Positions 1 through 12,854 of a DNA stretch of 64,000 nt are shown piece by piece (the first letter of the stretch is position 1; the number at the start of each line of letters is the position of its first letter). A program made the position numbers and the translations under genes. The stretch spans positions 12,281,118 through 12,345,117 of the forward strand of contig OZ234503.1 in NCBI GenBank assembly GCA_965153455.1, written 5' to 3'. The stretch is from Sphagnum compactum. Its lineage: Eukaryota; Bryophyta; Sphagnopsida; Sphagnales. A model generated the notes under the pieces. The model saw only the letters and a list, made by a program, of their open reading frames with translations. It was not told where the DNA came from and made no database searches.

Positions 1-40
1 TTGCTTGCTTGCTTGCTTCTTGTAGTAGTAGTAGTAGTAG
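1..40. repeat. Two adjacent microsatellites
   Basis: Four TTGC units are followed by about six GTA/TAG units at the window edge. They lie in what appears to be an intron of the truncated dehydrogenase gene that follows. Confidence 0.9.
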
Positions 41-115
41 GGTAGTGATCAGGACTCCTCAGTCTTCCTGCAGGCACTAACTTTTCAGTATTCAGTGCAT
101 GAATGGAAATGTCAG

Positions 116-1239
116 GTAGATCTGCACAAGTGCAAGGAACGTGGGATTGCTGTTACCAATACACCTGATGTTGGCACCGACGACTGTGCAGATATGGCCA
201 TAGGATTGCTGCTGGCCACCATGCGCCACATTTGTGCAGCTGACCGCTTTGTGCGCAAGGGCTTGTGGCCAAAGCTTGGAAATTATCCCACCTTCACTCA
301 CAAGGTACAGAAGATTATTTTACCCTTTGTTGTCTGCTGACCTGATTTCACCTCTGAGTTGTGTAATGCTGCAGCCATCTGTGACTTCGAAGGAATTTGT
401 TAAGCTGTTGTGTGATCAGTGGTCATGTGTGAACATGGAATATCCATCCAGATGAGTGGCAAGCGTTTGGGTATAGTTGGACTTGGTCGGATTGGCCTGG
501 CTGTAGCAAAGAGAGCTGAGGCATTTGGTTGCAAAATCTCCTACCTTGCAAGAACAGAGAAGAGTGGACTTCCCTACAAGTTCTATGCTACTGTACTTGA
601 GCTCGCCAAGAACTCAGACATGCTAGTGCTTACTTGCACTCTGACAAAACAGACAACCCATCTTGTTGGTCGTGAAGTCTTGGATGCACTGGGACCTGAG
701 GTATAAACCTTCTAAGTCCCAGCTTGTAAAAATTCGAGCAGTGTCAGATGCTTTCCATCTTGTGGTGATAGGTATGGCCTGCTGCATACATGTGGTGCTT
801 GTATGTTTCAAAGGTTATTGTAAGCTTGCTGGCATGGGAGGAAATAGTGGGTGTCTTCAACAGAGATAATTATACTGATATTGTTAGTTTCCAATGAATG
901 CTAGATCATATGGGTCATGGGTAAAGTCTTTAAAAGCAGGTCTTTGTTGGACAATCTTTCCAGGGATTCCTTGTCAATATTGCCAGAGGTCCAGTGGTAG
1001 ATGAACAGGAGCTAGTAAAGGCTCTGGTTGAAGAACGGATTGCTGGTGCTGGTTTAGATGTTTTCGAAAATGAGCCTCAGGTGCCACAAGAGTTGTGGAA
1101 CATGGAGAATGTGGTTTTGTTGCCCCACATGGCCTGCGCCACCCGCAACACAGCCAAGGCGATTCTAGAACTTGTTGTCAGCAACTTGGATGCTCACTTC
1201 TCAGGCAAGCCTTTGTTAACTCCTTATGTGGATGATTAA
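116..1239 (+). CDS. D-2-hydroxyacid dehydrogenase, HPR2/HPR3-like (3' part, three exons)
   Basis: Partial gene for an NAD(P)H-dependent hydroxypyruvate/glyoxylate reductase, the enzyme class that reduces hydroxypyruvate to glycerate in or beside photorespiration. Visible exons are 116-304, 452-700 and 964-1239, all phase 0, with AAG|GTACAG and GAG|GTATAA donors and CAG acceptors. They give 237 residues ending in TAA. Exon 1 carries the [20 protein letters not shown] signature. Exon 2 carries the Rossmann motif GLGRIG, with an Arg (LART) at the end of beta-2 that in this family favours NADPH. Exon 3 carries the catalytic Arg (NIARGP), Glu (DVFENEP) and His (LLPHMA). The usual family length is about 310-330 aa, so roughly 80 N-terminal residues lie upstream, outside the window. 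The exact 5' edge of the first visible exon (GTAGATCTG after GTCAG) is my choice. The closing LLTPYV matches the HPR2 C-terminus. It looks functional. Confidence 0.9.
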
Positions 1240-3140
1240 AAGGGGCAGCTAATTGGCTGCAGATTTGTTTCTCTAGATTGAAATCAGAGTTGCTCTATTA
1301 CAATGTGTAATGGAATGGCCTTACCCTTGCCCCTAATGGGCTCACTGGGCACCTTACCCAATAGAATGGACAGGTTGTTGACCATTCCATAGTACGTAGT
1401 TTCCATCTGCATACATCCTGTGCCCAAGAGATGATGAAAGACAGAAGTAGTGTGGCAGGCAGCTTGTAGGGACCAACAGGTATCTCCTGCTTGAGACTGT
1501 GGCTTGCTCTTGCCAGGACACAATTGTTTCCAGAAGGAATTGCTGTTGAATAGGGCTATTGTACTCTGTCAGTAGGTGCATTCATAGTGGACTTCTTGTG
1601 TATTTGCTTAGGAGACTCAGTTTGCAAATCTCTGTACTAACTTCAAAATTCTCTAGCAAAGGGAGCCCACCTGTCTGGGTGTCACATTTACTACAATTCC
1701 CCAAGGTTGTATGAAACTTGGAAGATAGTAACATGAGATGTGCATGTCTATAGTTTACAGTGTGATGGGCAGAGAAGTAGCATGAGATATGATCCAGGCA
1801 TTTAATGTAACAAGAATCTGATGTTTCCACATGAACATATCTGATCCATCTGCCTGCTCAAATGAGCAATCTTTTCAGATTGTTTATGACATTCAATAAG
1901 AAATGCATATTTGGGCAACAATGCATATCTCAAGATCCTGTACACAAGATTGCATCTAGGAGTGTTTGCTTGCATTACGAAGCCACCTGTGTTTGCTTGC
2001 CTGCTATGAATTGCATCCTATCTTGGAAGTCCTCAATCAAGGTGTATAAACATTTGGCTCATGATGAATCATCAATTCACCCAAAATCATCCATGAAGTG
2101 AAAGCTGAATTCAATGACCTGCTGCACCATTGCATTCAATTTCCTTAGCCTATCATCAAAAGCAGAGTTGTGTTGGCTCACTTTCATCCATGATGTTGAT
2201 GTCTTGATGCTTCTCAATTTATTGCAAAGGTTTCAACCATGGAATTGTTCTTTCATTTTGTATTTTCTTTTCCATCCACTGGCATCATCTGCATTGGTTG
2301 CCAAACAATTGTCAATGATTGAAGACTGACATAACAATTGATCTTGTGTGAACATGCTTGTGCCTCATTGGATGAAGAGGCAAGTGATATGTGTGCATCC
2401 GGTATAGTAAACAAACATTCAAAGAATGATTGAAGATTTTTTTTTTCCAGTAATCAATTTTTGTTTGGTTCCCAAATATTGGCCTAGTGATTAGACCTGT
2501 TGATAATGAGACAAAATTGTATGGTCTACTTACACATTTGATTTCAAAACTCCAAAAAAATGAATGAAAACTGCTTTTCAATTCTTTAAGTTTGAAACTC
2601 ACCCCTATCTCATATGAGGTCAGTTTTTAATGCTATTAAACTAGTGACGAGGAAAACACACAAGCTTTCAAAACAACCAATTTAGGAGCAAAAGTTTTAT
2701 CGTTTGTTTGTTTGTGCCAATCATGGGTTTGCATATTGCTACAACAACAAAAAGGGGTCATCCATGAGTTGGACAAATTGCAACCAACATCATAATTTGT
2801 CACAAACAATTGGAATCAATTGCTTTGAACATTTAGTTGCTTATGACAATTGGTTTGTGTAGGAGTATGATTGGCACAAATGTTCAGGATGAAGAAGGTC
2901 TCAACCAGTACCCTCTATGCAGGCCTCTCTCTATGGTTTAGCTTGCTTGCTTTTGTGCAAAGGCAATCTAAAATGAAATGAAGCTTACTCTCACAAGGTT
3001 GTTGTAGCTTGAAGATACTGTGAAAAAAATTATATTAGCTATGCCTCTTGACTGATAGCTAACATCACCAATTGCGTCTTCCTGTTGCAACCAGAAATGC
3101 AACACAAACTCAGAACAATACACATATTTGGATGCTTGCA
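1240..3140. other. 3' flank and intergenic DNA, no gene seen
   Basis: The first few hundred bases are probably the dehydrogenase 3' UTR. Beyond that only short random ORFs occur on both strands, and none has a recognisable motif or codon pattern. Confidence 0.5.
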
Positions 3141-3141
3141 C

Positions 3142-3472
3142 CAGTGTTGGGCAGTTCTTTCTTATTCAAAGACAGAACCAGTAGGTAAAGGTCAGGTATA
3201 TGGAACCCTGCCTGACGGTTCTCAAACAATCAAAGGACTAGTTGGTTTTAGTTTTCACCCAGAAACATGGTTCTCAAATTATTGAAGAACCTACCCTGAA
3301 CCATACGATTCTTTGCCGGTTCTTTGAAAATTTTCAAAAGAAATGGAACTGAAAGTTATTTTATATGAACTTCTTTTTAAACACCCAGAACTGGGAGTTT
3401 CTTTGATTTTGAAATTTTTGCAAAAACCCAGAACTGAAGGTTATAACAAAATTAAAGAACTGCCCAACAATG
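3142..3472. mobile_element. hAT-type MITE, ~331 bp
   Basis: The left end reads CAGTGTTGGGCAGTTCTTT and the right end is its reverse complement with one mismatch (CATTG... for CAGTG...). CAGTG-type ends are known for hAT elements, which make 8 bp target duplications. The flanking octamers are GCTTGCAC (3134-3141) and GTTTGGGC (3473-3480), identical at 5 of 8 positions, which would be an eroded duplication. The interior repeats 'cccagaact' style motifs and has no coding capacity, so the element is non-autonomous. Confidence 0.75.
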
Positions 3473-3473
3473 G

Positions 3474-6400
3474 TTTGGGCAAGAGATTTTGAGCAGATTT
3501 TATACACTTATCTACACCCACCGCTGGGAGCTGATCAGGTCACTGGTGAGTCATGGCAGCTTGTCACTGCCTTTCATGATGAAGGTGCTGGTCTGATACT
3601 TTGCTAGTGACACACACAAGATCATGATCAAACTCATTCTCATCATGTTAGTTTTGGTTTTGCTAGAACAAACACCACAATAGTCATGTCCTCAACTGTC
3701 ATTGTGGGAGTTTCATTGATTATGAGGCCGCTGCTACCATTACAAAGTTTGTTACACAATTGGGCAAGATTCCTCTAATAAATAATAAAAGATTCGATGG
3801 AATCACATGCCGAATTTTTAGAAATTGGGCATGTGATCTTTTTATACGTTCACATGCCCAGTTTTAATCTGATTTCATAACATGGTACCAAATTGCATTC
3901 GTGAGCATGAGGTGTGGCAATACATTATTAGGATGGAGGCAGCCCCTGAAATCATGCATATCTTTTGTAGTTGGAGTTTTCTACATATGAGAACATTCCC
4001 CAGTTTTTAAAACTTCGCTTTGGTTATCAACAATTTGCCGGCAACATTTTTTTAATTTTTTGATTGTTCAAATTAGGTCCTTGCAAAAGTCCTTTTTGTT
4101 CTAAGAACCCAACAATCTTTGTTGCAATTCTTGGTCTTAAAAGCATTATTAGCACGTGTGCCAAAACTATAGAGGTAGGCGTTGATTGTTGGATTGTGAT
4201 GGATTGTTTCCATTTCGGTGTAAGTAGGATAAAAAGAGCCAAAAACAACCTGTTAAGTAGTTTTTGAGGAATCATGATAGGTTGATGTGGCAGCATGGGA
4301 TTGATTAAATAGTGTGTTTTTACATCATTTCACAATGTTTTGACGTTGAAAAGCACTCATTACAAGCTTTAAAAAGTTTTGAAAAAAGTTTTATATTTGT
4401 TAAATTGCTTACAAACTTACTCAAATCCAAATTGATATATTAGAAACATTGTTGTACAAATGTGGCAAACATTTTCAACAGTTGTTTAGTTGTTTTGTTA
4501 TTGTAAACATGTAATTAATGTGTTTGGACCCATTCTTAGTTGCAATACATATCAATGGAAAAGAAAGGATTGACTCCATGAATGAAAATGACACATTTGA
4601 GATAATGTCGATGGAAATGGATTCAAAATCTAATCACAATTCGTAAGAGTCCGATGAAAATATATTGTCGGACAAGATATGGTGCATAAGTTTGGTGTTG
4701 GTTTTTGGACTTGCCAAGAATTTTTAAACACCGAAATTGAGTACAATTTCAAAACAAGGGTAAAATCTTGTTTTGTGGAATGTTTGGAGACATTTTGTGT
4801 TGAAGAAAGGTCGAACATTTGTTAAAAACAATGATGCCCACTCTAGAAAAACACATGATGACACCACTAATGAAAACATACAAGATTATCACAATTTCAG
4901 CACCAATGTCACTTCAAACTCACAAATCACATTGGAACATGACACAAATCACACAATATGGTGCAATCACGATATAAGGAACCAATTGTGCTTGCTTAAT
5001 TGAGTCTTTTTCAATAGTGGGTTAGTTGGTCAAACTTACATGATACTCAATCAAAACTAAGATGGCAAAACAAATTTGATTATTTGAGAAAATTCCATGG
5101 CTTATAAACTTAAATGAATTTTTAAAATTCTTGTGATCTAGAAAAATACCATATTATATTATTATGCAAAGGTGAAGATGAATTTTTTTGAACAATATGT
5201 CATTTTCATGTTCATTTCACATCTCTTTGGACAAGGGTGAATAATGGAAAGCATTGGTTACATAGCTTTTGAGGTGTTTTTGAGTATTTATATTCATTTC
5301 AAATTTACCCAAATGTTTTCATAATGTGCAAAAATATTATTATATGAAAGTATCAAACATTTTTAACATTAAATTAATTTTCACTTAAATAATTTTGAAA
5401 TTAAAGAATGGTTACGCCAAAAGTGTCTACCTTGCTTAGACCCTCTCGAAGGTTATCAAAATTTTAATTAATAATCAAAATGTTTTCATGGAAAACAACA
5501 ACCTTTAGGTCAAGATTTCCTATTGTAATTACCATTATAACACATACATATCCTCGTCCAAGATGGTTGTGTAAGGATCTCTCTCCAATGTGCTGTTGTG
5601 ATTACAAATTTTGTTCCAACATTAAAATTTCATTACATTTTTTTCACCTAGTTATAGTTACAACCACCTCATAGCTCTACAAGTCAAACATTGATAGAAA
5701 TGCAAACCTTGATGGACAATAAAAGGTGACATTTGTCATGATGTTTTATGAAAGCGTATGTTTGTATTTGGTAAAAAAAATTCCCACATTCCTAACATTA
5801 ATTATATTTATATATATTCCGAATACAACTTAACAAATTAATTGCAATTAAAATGTGGTTATTAATGTGATTAATAAGATTTAATTTAGCTTATTCTTGG
5901 ATGAAAATATATTCAAAAATCATTGACATGGAAGGATGAAACCTTCAATAGTTGTAATGTAGTTGCAAAATAATCAATTAAAAAATACAAGATTTTTTCT
6001 AGTGTAACTAATTCAATATTCATAAGATTTTAAAAGAAACTACATGCTCATGCAATAAGGTGCTTTGTGTAGAATTTTAAGATAATACTCATTGCATATA
6101 TTTCCCAAATATAAGATCTATTTTTAGTGCTCATGAAACATATTAAACAAATTGCCACATTGTTTTGTTTCTCCAATCAAACACAATAGATACTAGAAAT
6201 GGCTTATACTCCTTTCCAACATTTATGTTTGTACACATTGCATTTTTTCAATTTTCTTATTAAATAAACATTATTTAATGATAACAATGAACCACTAGAG
6301 CCTCAAGGCCCCCAGTTGGTGGGAGGAGACCCAATGTACTCTAAGGATTGGGCAATATGGAGCATGTTGATGACAAGCCAAGTTGGGAAAGATCTTGTAA

Positions 6401-9400
6401 GTTCAATGAATGTGCTAACTAATGTCTCTATTTTCCATTTAGTTTAGAGTACTTTATATGGACTTTACTTGTAATGCTTACAATAAAGTTATGTGTTTTA
6501 TTCCTTATGTCAAATGGGTAGTTTAAAATGAACATGATAAATAAATAATAGTTTAAATATTCAAGCTTTTTTTTAATGAACATTTAGAATAATTTCTCTT
6601 GTCAAAAACATTGTTTTAATTCCATGTTTGCAACCAACACTCCAGAACGAAGTAATATAAATTGCTCAAACAAATTACCATCATGTAAACAAAAAAGAAT
6701 CATTCAAAAGTCAAAGGAACAAAAGAACATTTTGAATTATGTGACAAAAGGAGCAAAATAAATGTATTGAAAACATGATTCAACTATTACAAACTCTAAT
6801 ATGGAAAATCCACATTTGCCATACAATAGTACTTAATAGCTTGAGAAAGTTCCAACCATCATCAATGAGGACTAGGTGTCATGACTTCCTTCGAACTTTT
6901 TTATTAGCTCACAACAAGTGTATATAAGTATAATAATTTGCTCAAAATTGTAAGAAATTTTAAGAAGAAAAAGTATGTGCTAAGTTTATGTCCCATTAAC
7001 AAAATCAACGGGAAAACCCTAATACCTTATTTGAGTAAAGAAACAAGGCAAAATCTATTTGTGAAAATTGAATCTCCTTACACATCCATCCACAATACAA
7101 AAAGTTTCCTCTCAAAATAGCTAAAGTTGTTTGGTTGTTCACACAAATTGAAAGGGAGCATAGACAAGCTCTTAACCTTAAAATTTATAATTCCAAATAG
7201 AAGTACTCAAAGATCTTTAGTTCTTCATGACTTTAGATCAATTACAACTACAAGTTAATGTTTCAATAAAGTTTTTTCCGTATACCATAAATCTCAACCC
7301 TTACACCCCAACACTCTTGTCAAAACTATCTTCCAATATACATGACAACCCAAGGCACCCCACAACTTAACTAAAAAGCTTTGGTCAAAGCCTCTTCGAA
7401 ATCACACACATATGCACATTATAAGAATTACAAACCTAATTCAAAAGCTAGAAAAATGAAGCACATATGAAATTGCATGATGGAACTTTCAACCCCAATC
7501 TAAAAGTTGTTGTACAGCTTGTTTGCAAGCATGAATATCTGTATTACACAACTGATTCTAACCTTTGTTAGTTGCATACCCTTGTTCAAGTTAAACAACT
7601 TCAATAAAGAAATTGCAAACCATAGTGAAAAATAATTCACATGAAGATGTGTGTTGAAATTCAAAAACCCATTAAAAAATGCTAAAAATTAAACATATTT
7701 ATTCATCACATTAATTGACTTGGTTAAATATAGCCAACATCAATCAACATAGTTCATAAGCTTTAGATCTCTTTTATCAAAAGAGTGTGAACCAAAAATT
7801 GCAATTGTTTACTTGCCAAGTAAAACACAAAAATTACAACATGCTTTTTTGAAATTTAGAATAAAAATAAGCCTTCACTAATTTGTAGAATCATTACACC
7901 ACTAATTGAATTTTTGTAAGAAGAAGAAAAGAAAAAGCTTTACAAAATCTAAATGTTCAATGCCTACTTGCATGCAACTATTACAAAATCATGTCCTTCC
8001 ACACAATACCTCTTTGCTCCTCACCAAAGGAGCATGTTTATTTGTCTATTTTCTATTAAAATTTTCACTAAAATCCTTGAATCTCCCTCATGCGTTTGTA
8101 TCATCAAACTTGTTTACAACTCTTTATGGACCTATAGTCATAAGAGTTATATGCTTGGCAACCTATTCAAACTTTGACACCATGAAAATTTTATGGTATT
8201 ATATTCATTACATAAACTTTGCAAACTTAATATTTATTCTTAATGCTCACCTCCCAATTATGAAACACGCTAAACAAATCATTTCACTATTTAGTGTTTC
8301 TCCCACTCATCACAATAAATACCAATGAAGGGTCATAACTTTTTCCAACAATTATGTTTTTACACCTTGCATATTTCAAACTACTTATTCAATGAATATT
8401 GTTTTAGTCCTAATACGAACTTGGGGACAACTTAACTATAAAATATATATTTGACACTTTGTAGGATTTCCCTTTCCATTACCTTGTTGTCATTGGAATA
8501 CATCCTTTGCAGCTATGACAACAACTCAAAGTAATGGGGAAAATCCTAATTATTTAACTTGCTAAAGTTTGGTTGTTGTTAAACATATATAAAAAGTTGA
8601 GTTGTTATAAAATGATGCAGTATTGCCATTGAACCTATCATTTGTTCCAAAGTATATGGCCTTGTGAAATTTTTTGTGTCTATTGCCAATATATGAGGTA
8701 ATAAGTTGTTCGTGGGCAGGAATTTGTGATTATATTTGGCATTGGCAATTGATATTGTGTTGGCAATTTGGAGCTTTGAAGGCAATAAACATTAGTAATG
8801 AACATCTCATGAACAAAACCTGTGTAGTGAAAAGATTTGTCAAGTCACACACATTAAATTAATTCTAAGATAATATAACATGATTTTTTCCCTTGGTGTT
8901 TCCGTTTAACTTGGCTATAATTATTTGATTTCTTTTTCCCCTTCATGATCATCTTCCCATGAATATTCTTAGGAGGTGATAAGAAGTGTTGGGGTGGGTA
9001 TATCAATTTTAATCTACTAAGCATGCAAAATAAATGAAAATTATCAATTTGAAAATATATCTAGGTTTTGTGAATGTCTCAATTTGAATGAAGGTATATA
9101 AACTATGCAAACTATCAAACTAGGTAAGGTTAAAAGTAAGGAGGGCCTATGCAATCACATTAACATGTAACATTAGCAATCTTAAACTTGTATACTTTAA
9201 ATTGTTAAAAAAACTAGAAATGAACTTGTTTTTATACAATCTTTATTTTCAATATATTGGGATACATGTTTTTAGAAATTAAAATCAATATAATGAGCAA
9301 AAAATACACAATTTTTTTAATGATATGTAACCAATGTTTTTAAACAACAATTAAATAATAAACACGCACAAAGCACAATTTGAAAAAATAAAATGACAAT

Positions 9401-10780
9401 ATTGGAAAAAATTTAATATAAAAACTAGCATAATAATATTTTAATTTTTTTGAAATTTCTAATTTTTTTTATAAAAATGATGTATTGAAAAGATTTCAAG
9501 AATATTCTTGAAAATAAATGAAAAATTAGAAGTCTATGGGGTCAAGTGTGGCTTCTATTCATGTGTTGGACCTAAGACCAAAATTTGTTTCATAGATATA
9601 CATGGGTACGTAATTAAAATTGGTGAGGTATATTAAATACATTTATTATGTGTGTCATGATGGAAATTTTGACACAACTAAAAAATGTAATGAACAATGA
9701 AACATTAATACATGATATGATCATTAAAGAGAAAAATAAAAATAAAAATGTGAATAGAATCTATATTTACCCACTTGTTGATCTCAAAGGATCTACTTGC
9801 CCAAACCCAATGGCATAAACAAAGTATAGTAACATTCATCTTGACCTTCACAATGGTGGAGGTGTGTTGGGCATTTATATTATATTGCAATTTACAACCA
9901 CTAAATATTTACATGGTTACTAATTTATATATTTGCCCATAAAGCCGTATTTTAAGAGGCATCACATAAGTGTGCATGTGGAATTGGTAATAGACAACCA
10001 CCAAACATTGGTTCCAAGATACCATATTGTGAGATAAGTATGATGAGAGCCCCAAGGGTGTCAATACGATACACCTTGCCTTCCTACCTTATCCAAATAC
10101 ATACATGTCCATAGTAAGCATTCTACAAAATGGAAAATCATAAAGAATAACTATTAATAACATCAAAGCTTCCACAACCATTACATACCTTGCAATATAG
10201 TTTTTCATTATTAAGTACAATTGAGGCTTTCATTTGAAGGTAGGTTTATTTCAACTTGGAACCCAAGGGTTTGGATGGATTGAAATTGATGGTGGATTAG
10301 CCATTCCTCTATCAAAGTAACAATACAAAATCAATATCAAAAGACCAACCACACAATTAATTTTGATAATTTCATGAAGCTTTTTACTTGGTTTGTGGAA
10401 TCAATATATTAAGACAAGTGTTTGTGTGTTCATTGGTAGGTTTGTTATGTTTTGTTTGTTTGGATGTGCATTTCATAACCCTCACAAATCATGACCCCCC
10501 TTTTTGGTTTTGGTACTATTGGAAAATGTAGGACGCTAAATAACCCCATCCAACTTCATGCGTGCAATGTCAAAAAAACATTTAAAAAAAAAGTTTTTCC
10601 TCTTTCTATGCAGTTTTGTCACAAAGTTTGACTAATAACTTGAAATCTTAAAAATAAATCCAAAATCAAATGCAATCTTTTCAAATAATAGGAAGTAGGC
10701 GAGTGATAATACCAAGATCCTATTTCCCTCTCGTGGTAGGTTTCGGACCTCATGAGGAGCAACAAAACATTTTATTTATT
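3474..10780. other. Long AT-rich intergenic stretch, no supported gene
   Basis: The largest ORF is 140 codons (7906-8328, +) and has low-complexity composition without a family match. A short coding-like remnant sits near 6290-6420 on + (conceptual residues GGDPMYSKDWAIW), ends at a stop and has no neighbours. I could not assign it. A small inverted repeat around ATCACATGCC/GGGCATGTGA lies at 3802-3860. Otherwise the stretch holds scattered A/T runs typical of decayed repeats. Confidence 0.5.
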
Positions 10781-10795
10781 TATTTTATGTGCATA

Positions 10796-11015
10796 ACATT
10801 ATAACTTGAACCACATAGATCTGCACAAAACCAAGTAAGGCACAAAACAACAAGCCCGCAGCAAAGTTCAATGGGGAATATGACATGACCCCATATAATT
10901 TGTTTGGTTATTTGTAGAACATTAAAAATATGAAGCATGGAGGTCTCTGCAAAACCAAATAAGACACAAAACAACAAGTCCACAAAGTTCAATGGGGGGA
11001 GTGTAACATGACCTC
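10796..11015. repeat. Tandem duplication, period ~120 bp, ending in a polypurine tract
   Basis: Two diverged copies share 'tctgcaaaaccaa', 'cacaaaacaacaag' and 'aaagttcaatgggg'. Each ends close to a G-rich tract followed by ...ACATGACC. The second copy ends AATGGGGGGAG and is followed at once by TGTAACATGACC, which looks like a polypurine tract abutting a TG-starting LTR. Confidence 0.6.
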
Positions 11016-12384
11016 TCAAAAAGCCGTTGGTGAGGTGATGTGCATGTTTGTCATTTCACAATTTTCGAATCAATGGAGAAAAAGATATTGAATTTAAGAT
11101 GATTTTCATATCTAAATTGAAATAAAATTAAACAAGGTTCCATAAAAGCATCTCCACCGGTGCTCAGTATGTCACTCTGGATAATAATACTAAATATCTA
11201 AGTTTAGCTGTTATTTTTTACACAGCCCCACCAATGAAACTGTAACTGGAACTGCACATATGTGGGGACTACTAATTGCAAACCACCTGGACCAATCATT
11301 AGAACCATCAATCAGAAATACTGAGCTGCAGTTAGGTCCGATTTATTACACTCTTTTTTGGAGGTGCACAACTCTGTTGCGCCTTTTATCAGCCACGGCC
11401 AGCTGCAGAATAACCAATTTCCTAACTAAACCGGCACGTTTTAACTTTTTCGCAATACATTTTACTGTCTGGTGTCACATACTGAGTACCGTTGGAGATG
11501 CTCCAAGGACTGTGAATTCAGTTTGTCAGGAGTAGTATTGAGATGGGTGGCTGCACAAGGAAGTTTAATACACTTGGGCCCGTAAGGGAAAACATTAGTG
11601 GGTATGGAGACAAAACTACATGGTTGACTTTGAGATGAACCCAATTAAGTTTGAAGTGAGTTCCTGCAAAGTGGTAAATGGAGACCACCAAAATGGAGAA
11701 CCTGGACAAAACTACGTAGTTGACTCTGCAATCTCACTGAAGTCTGAACCCAAGTGGTAGATATGTCTAGAATGAGTTCTAGCCAAAGGATCTGGAACTG
11801 GACAGACATGTCAGGTGATTGCAAACTTACAAATAGTGAAACAAATTACAGCAAGAATTCAAGTGGAAAGAAAGGAAGTTCAGGCTTTTAACATCTGTTG
11901 TCCACACATTGAGGTTGATTGATTGTCCAGGATCTCTCATAACTTTCTGTCATATGCACAAGGGCAAGAAGGTGTTGTTTTCTTCAGCCAACATGGTTTA
12001 GGGTTTTGTTTGTTTGTTTGTTTGTTGGCCTTGCCCACCAAGGCAAGGATATTGTGTTTAGATTCATTATAGACTTTTGTTTTTGTGTTCTCGCATGTTC
12101 TCAATGATGTTCCTCAAGTTCTCAATGTGTTCCTTGAGGGTTTTGTCAATAGATCTCTTCGTGGCCATGCTAAGCCCAAAAAAGTTACATCTGAACTTAG
12201 AAACCCTGATTTAGTTTAAGCATGGGATATTTGTAATATTCAGAAATAATTTAAATACTTTGCATTTCTGGCTCGGACTTGGGTCCTCTCTCTTTGTTTT
12301 TCCTTTCTCCTTTTGTTGGGTGCTTTCTTTAATAAAGCTTGCTAGGGTTTCATCATATTTAAATAGATTTGGGAATCTTTTATC
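11012..12384 (+). mobile_element. Possible solo LTR or LTR fragment carrying a MITE
   Basis: TGTAACATGACC at 11012 follows a polypurine tract. TTTTATCA at about 12377-12384 is followed by TGGCACCAAGCA, which resembles a primer-binding site. An AATAAAG motif lies at about 12331. These marks would bound an LTR of about 1.37 kb, or about 1.0 kb without the MITE inserted at 11147-11503. No partner LTR or internal coding region was found nearby, so this is a tentative reading. Confidence 0.25.
11147..11503. mobile_element. MITE with AGCATCTCC terminal inverted repeats, ~357 bp
   Basis: The left end AGCATCTCCACCGGTGCTCA (continuing GTATG) is matched by the inverted right end at 11479-11503 at about 23 of 25 positions. 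Ends of the GAGCATCTCCAACGG type are common on plant MITEs. The interior has no coding capacity, and I could not identify a clean target-site duplication. Confidence 0.8.
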
Positions 12385-12554
12385 ATGGCACCAAGCAATG
12401 TTGTCCAGTTATTGATTTTTAAAATAATCGTTAAGTAATTTTTTTCTATATAAAATTTGGTGCCAATTAGCTTATCAGTATCAATATTTAAAAAATTGGG
12501 TGTTAATTAAGTTATCAATATTTGAAAGGCAACAATCATTAGTCATCCATAAGG

Positions 12555-12688
12555 GTAGGTTATCAAATAAGCAATTGATAACCATCAATGATCCTACCAA
12601 TTGTAAACCTGTTCTAAGGGTTTTTTAACATATTTTATTTTATTTCTATCATTAAAAAATGTTAAGTGTTTTAGGATTGATAACCTAC
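12555..12688. mobile_element. Possible small MITE with GTAGGTTATCAA ends
   Basis: GTAGGTTATCAA at 12555 pairs with TTGATAACCTAC at 12677-12688, enclosing 134 bp. The neighbouring sequence to about 12850 repeats GATAACC and AGGTAGGTTATT motifs and may hold a second, overlapping copy. The ends resemble those of the element at 28366-28653, so they may belong to one family. Confidence 0.45.
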
Positions 12689-12854
12689 TTGGATGATAAC
12701 CATCCAAGTCATCTAGGTAGGTTATTAGGTTTTGAAATTTTTAATACTCATCTATTAGGTTGTTAATCAATTAACCCAAAAAAAAAAATCAATAACCAAC
12801 TGGTAGATTATTTAATAATCAGATTGCTAACCTGGTTGATAACCGGGTCAAAAC

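Noticed and set aside
7906-8328. 140-codon plus-strand ORF in the AT-rich stretch
   Set aside because: Composition is that of random AT-rich DNA, with no motif and no neighbouring gene structure.
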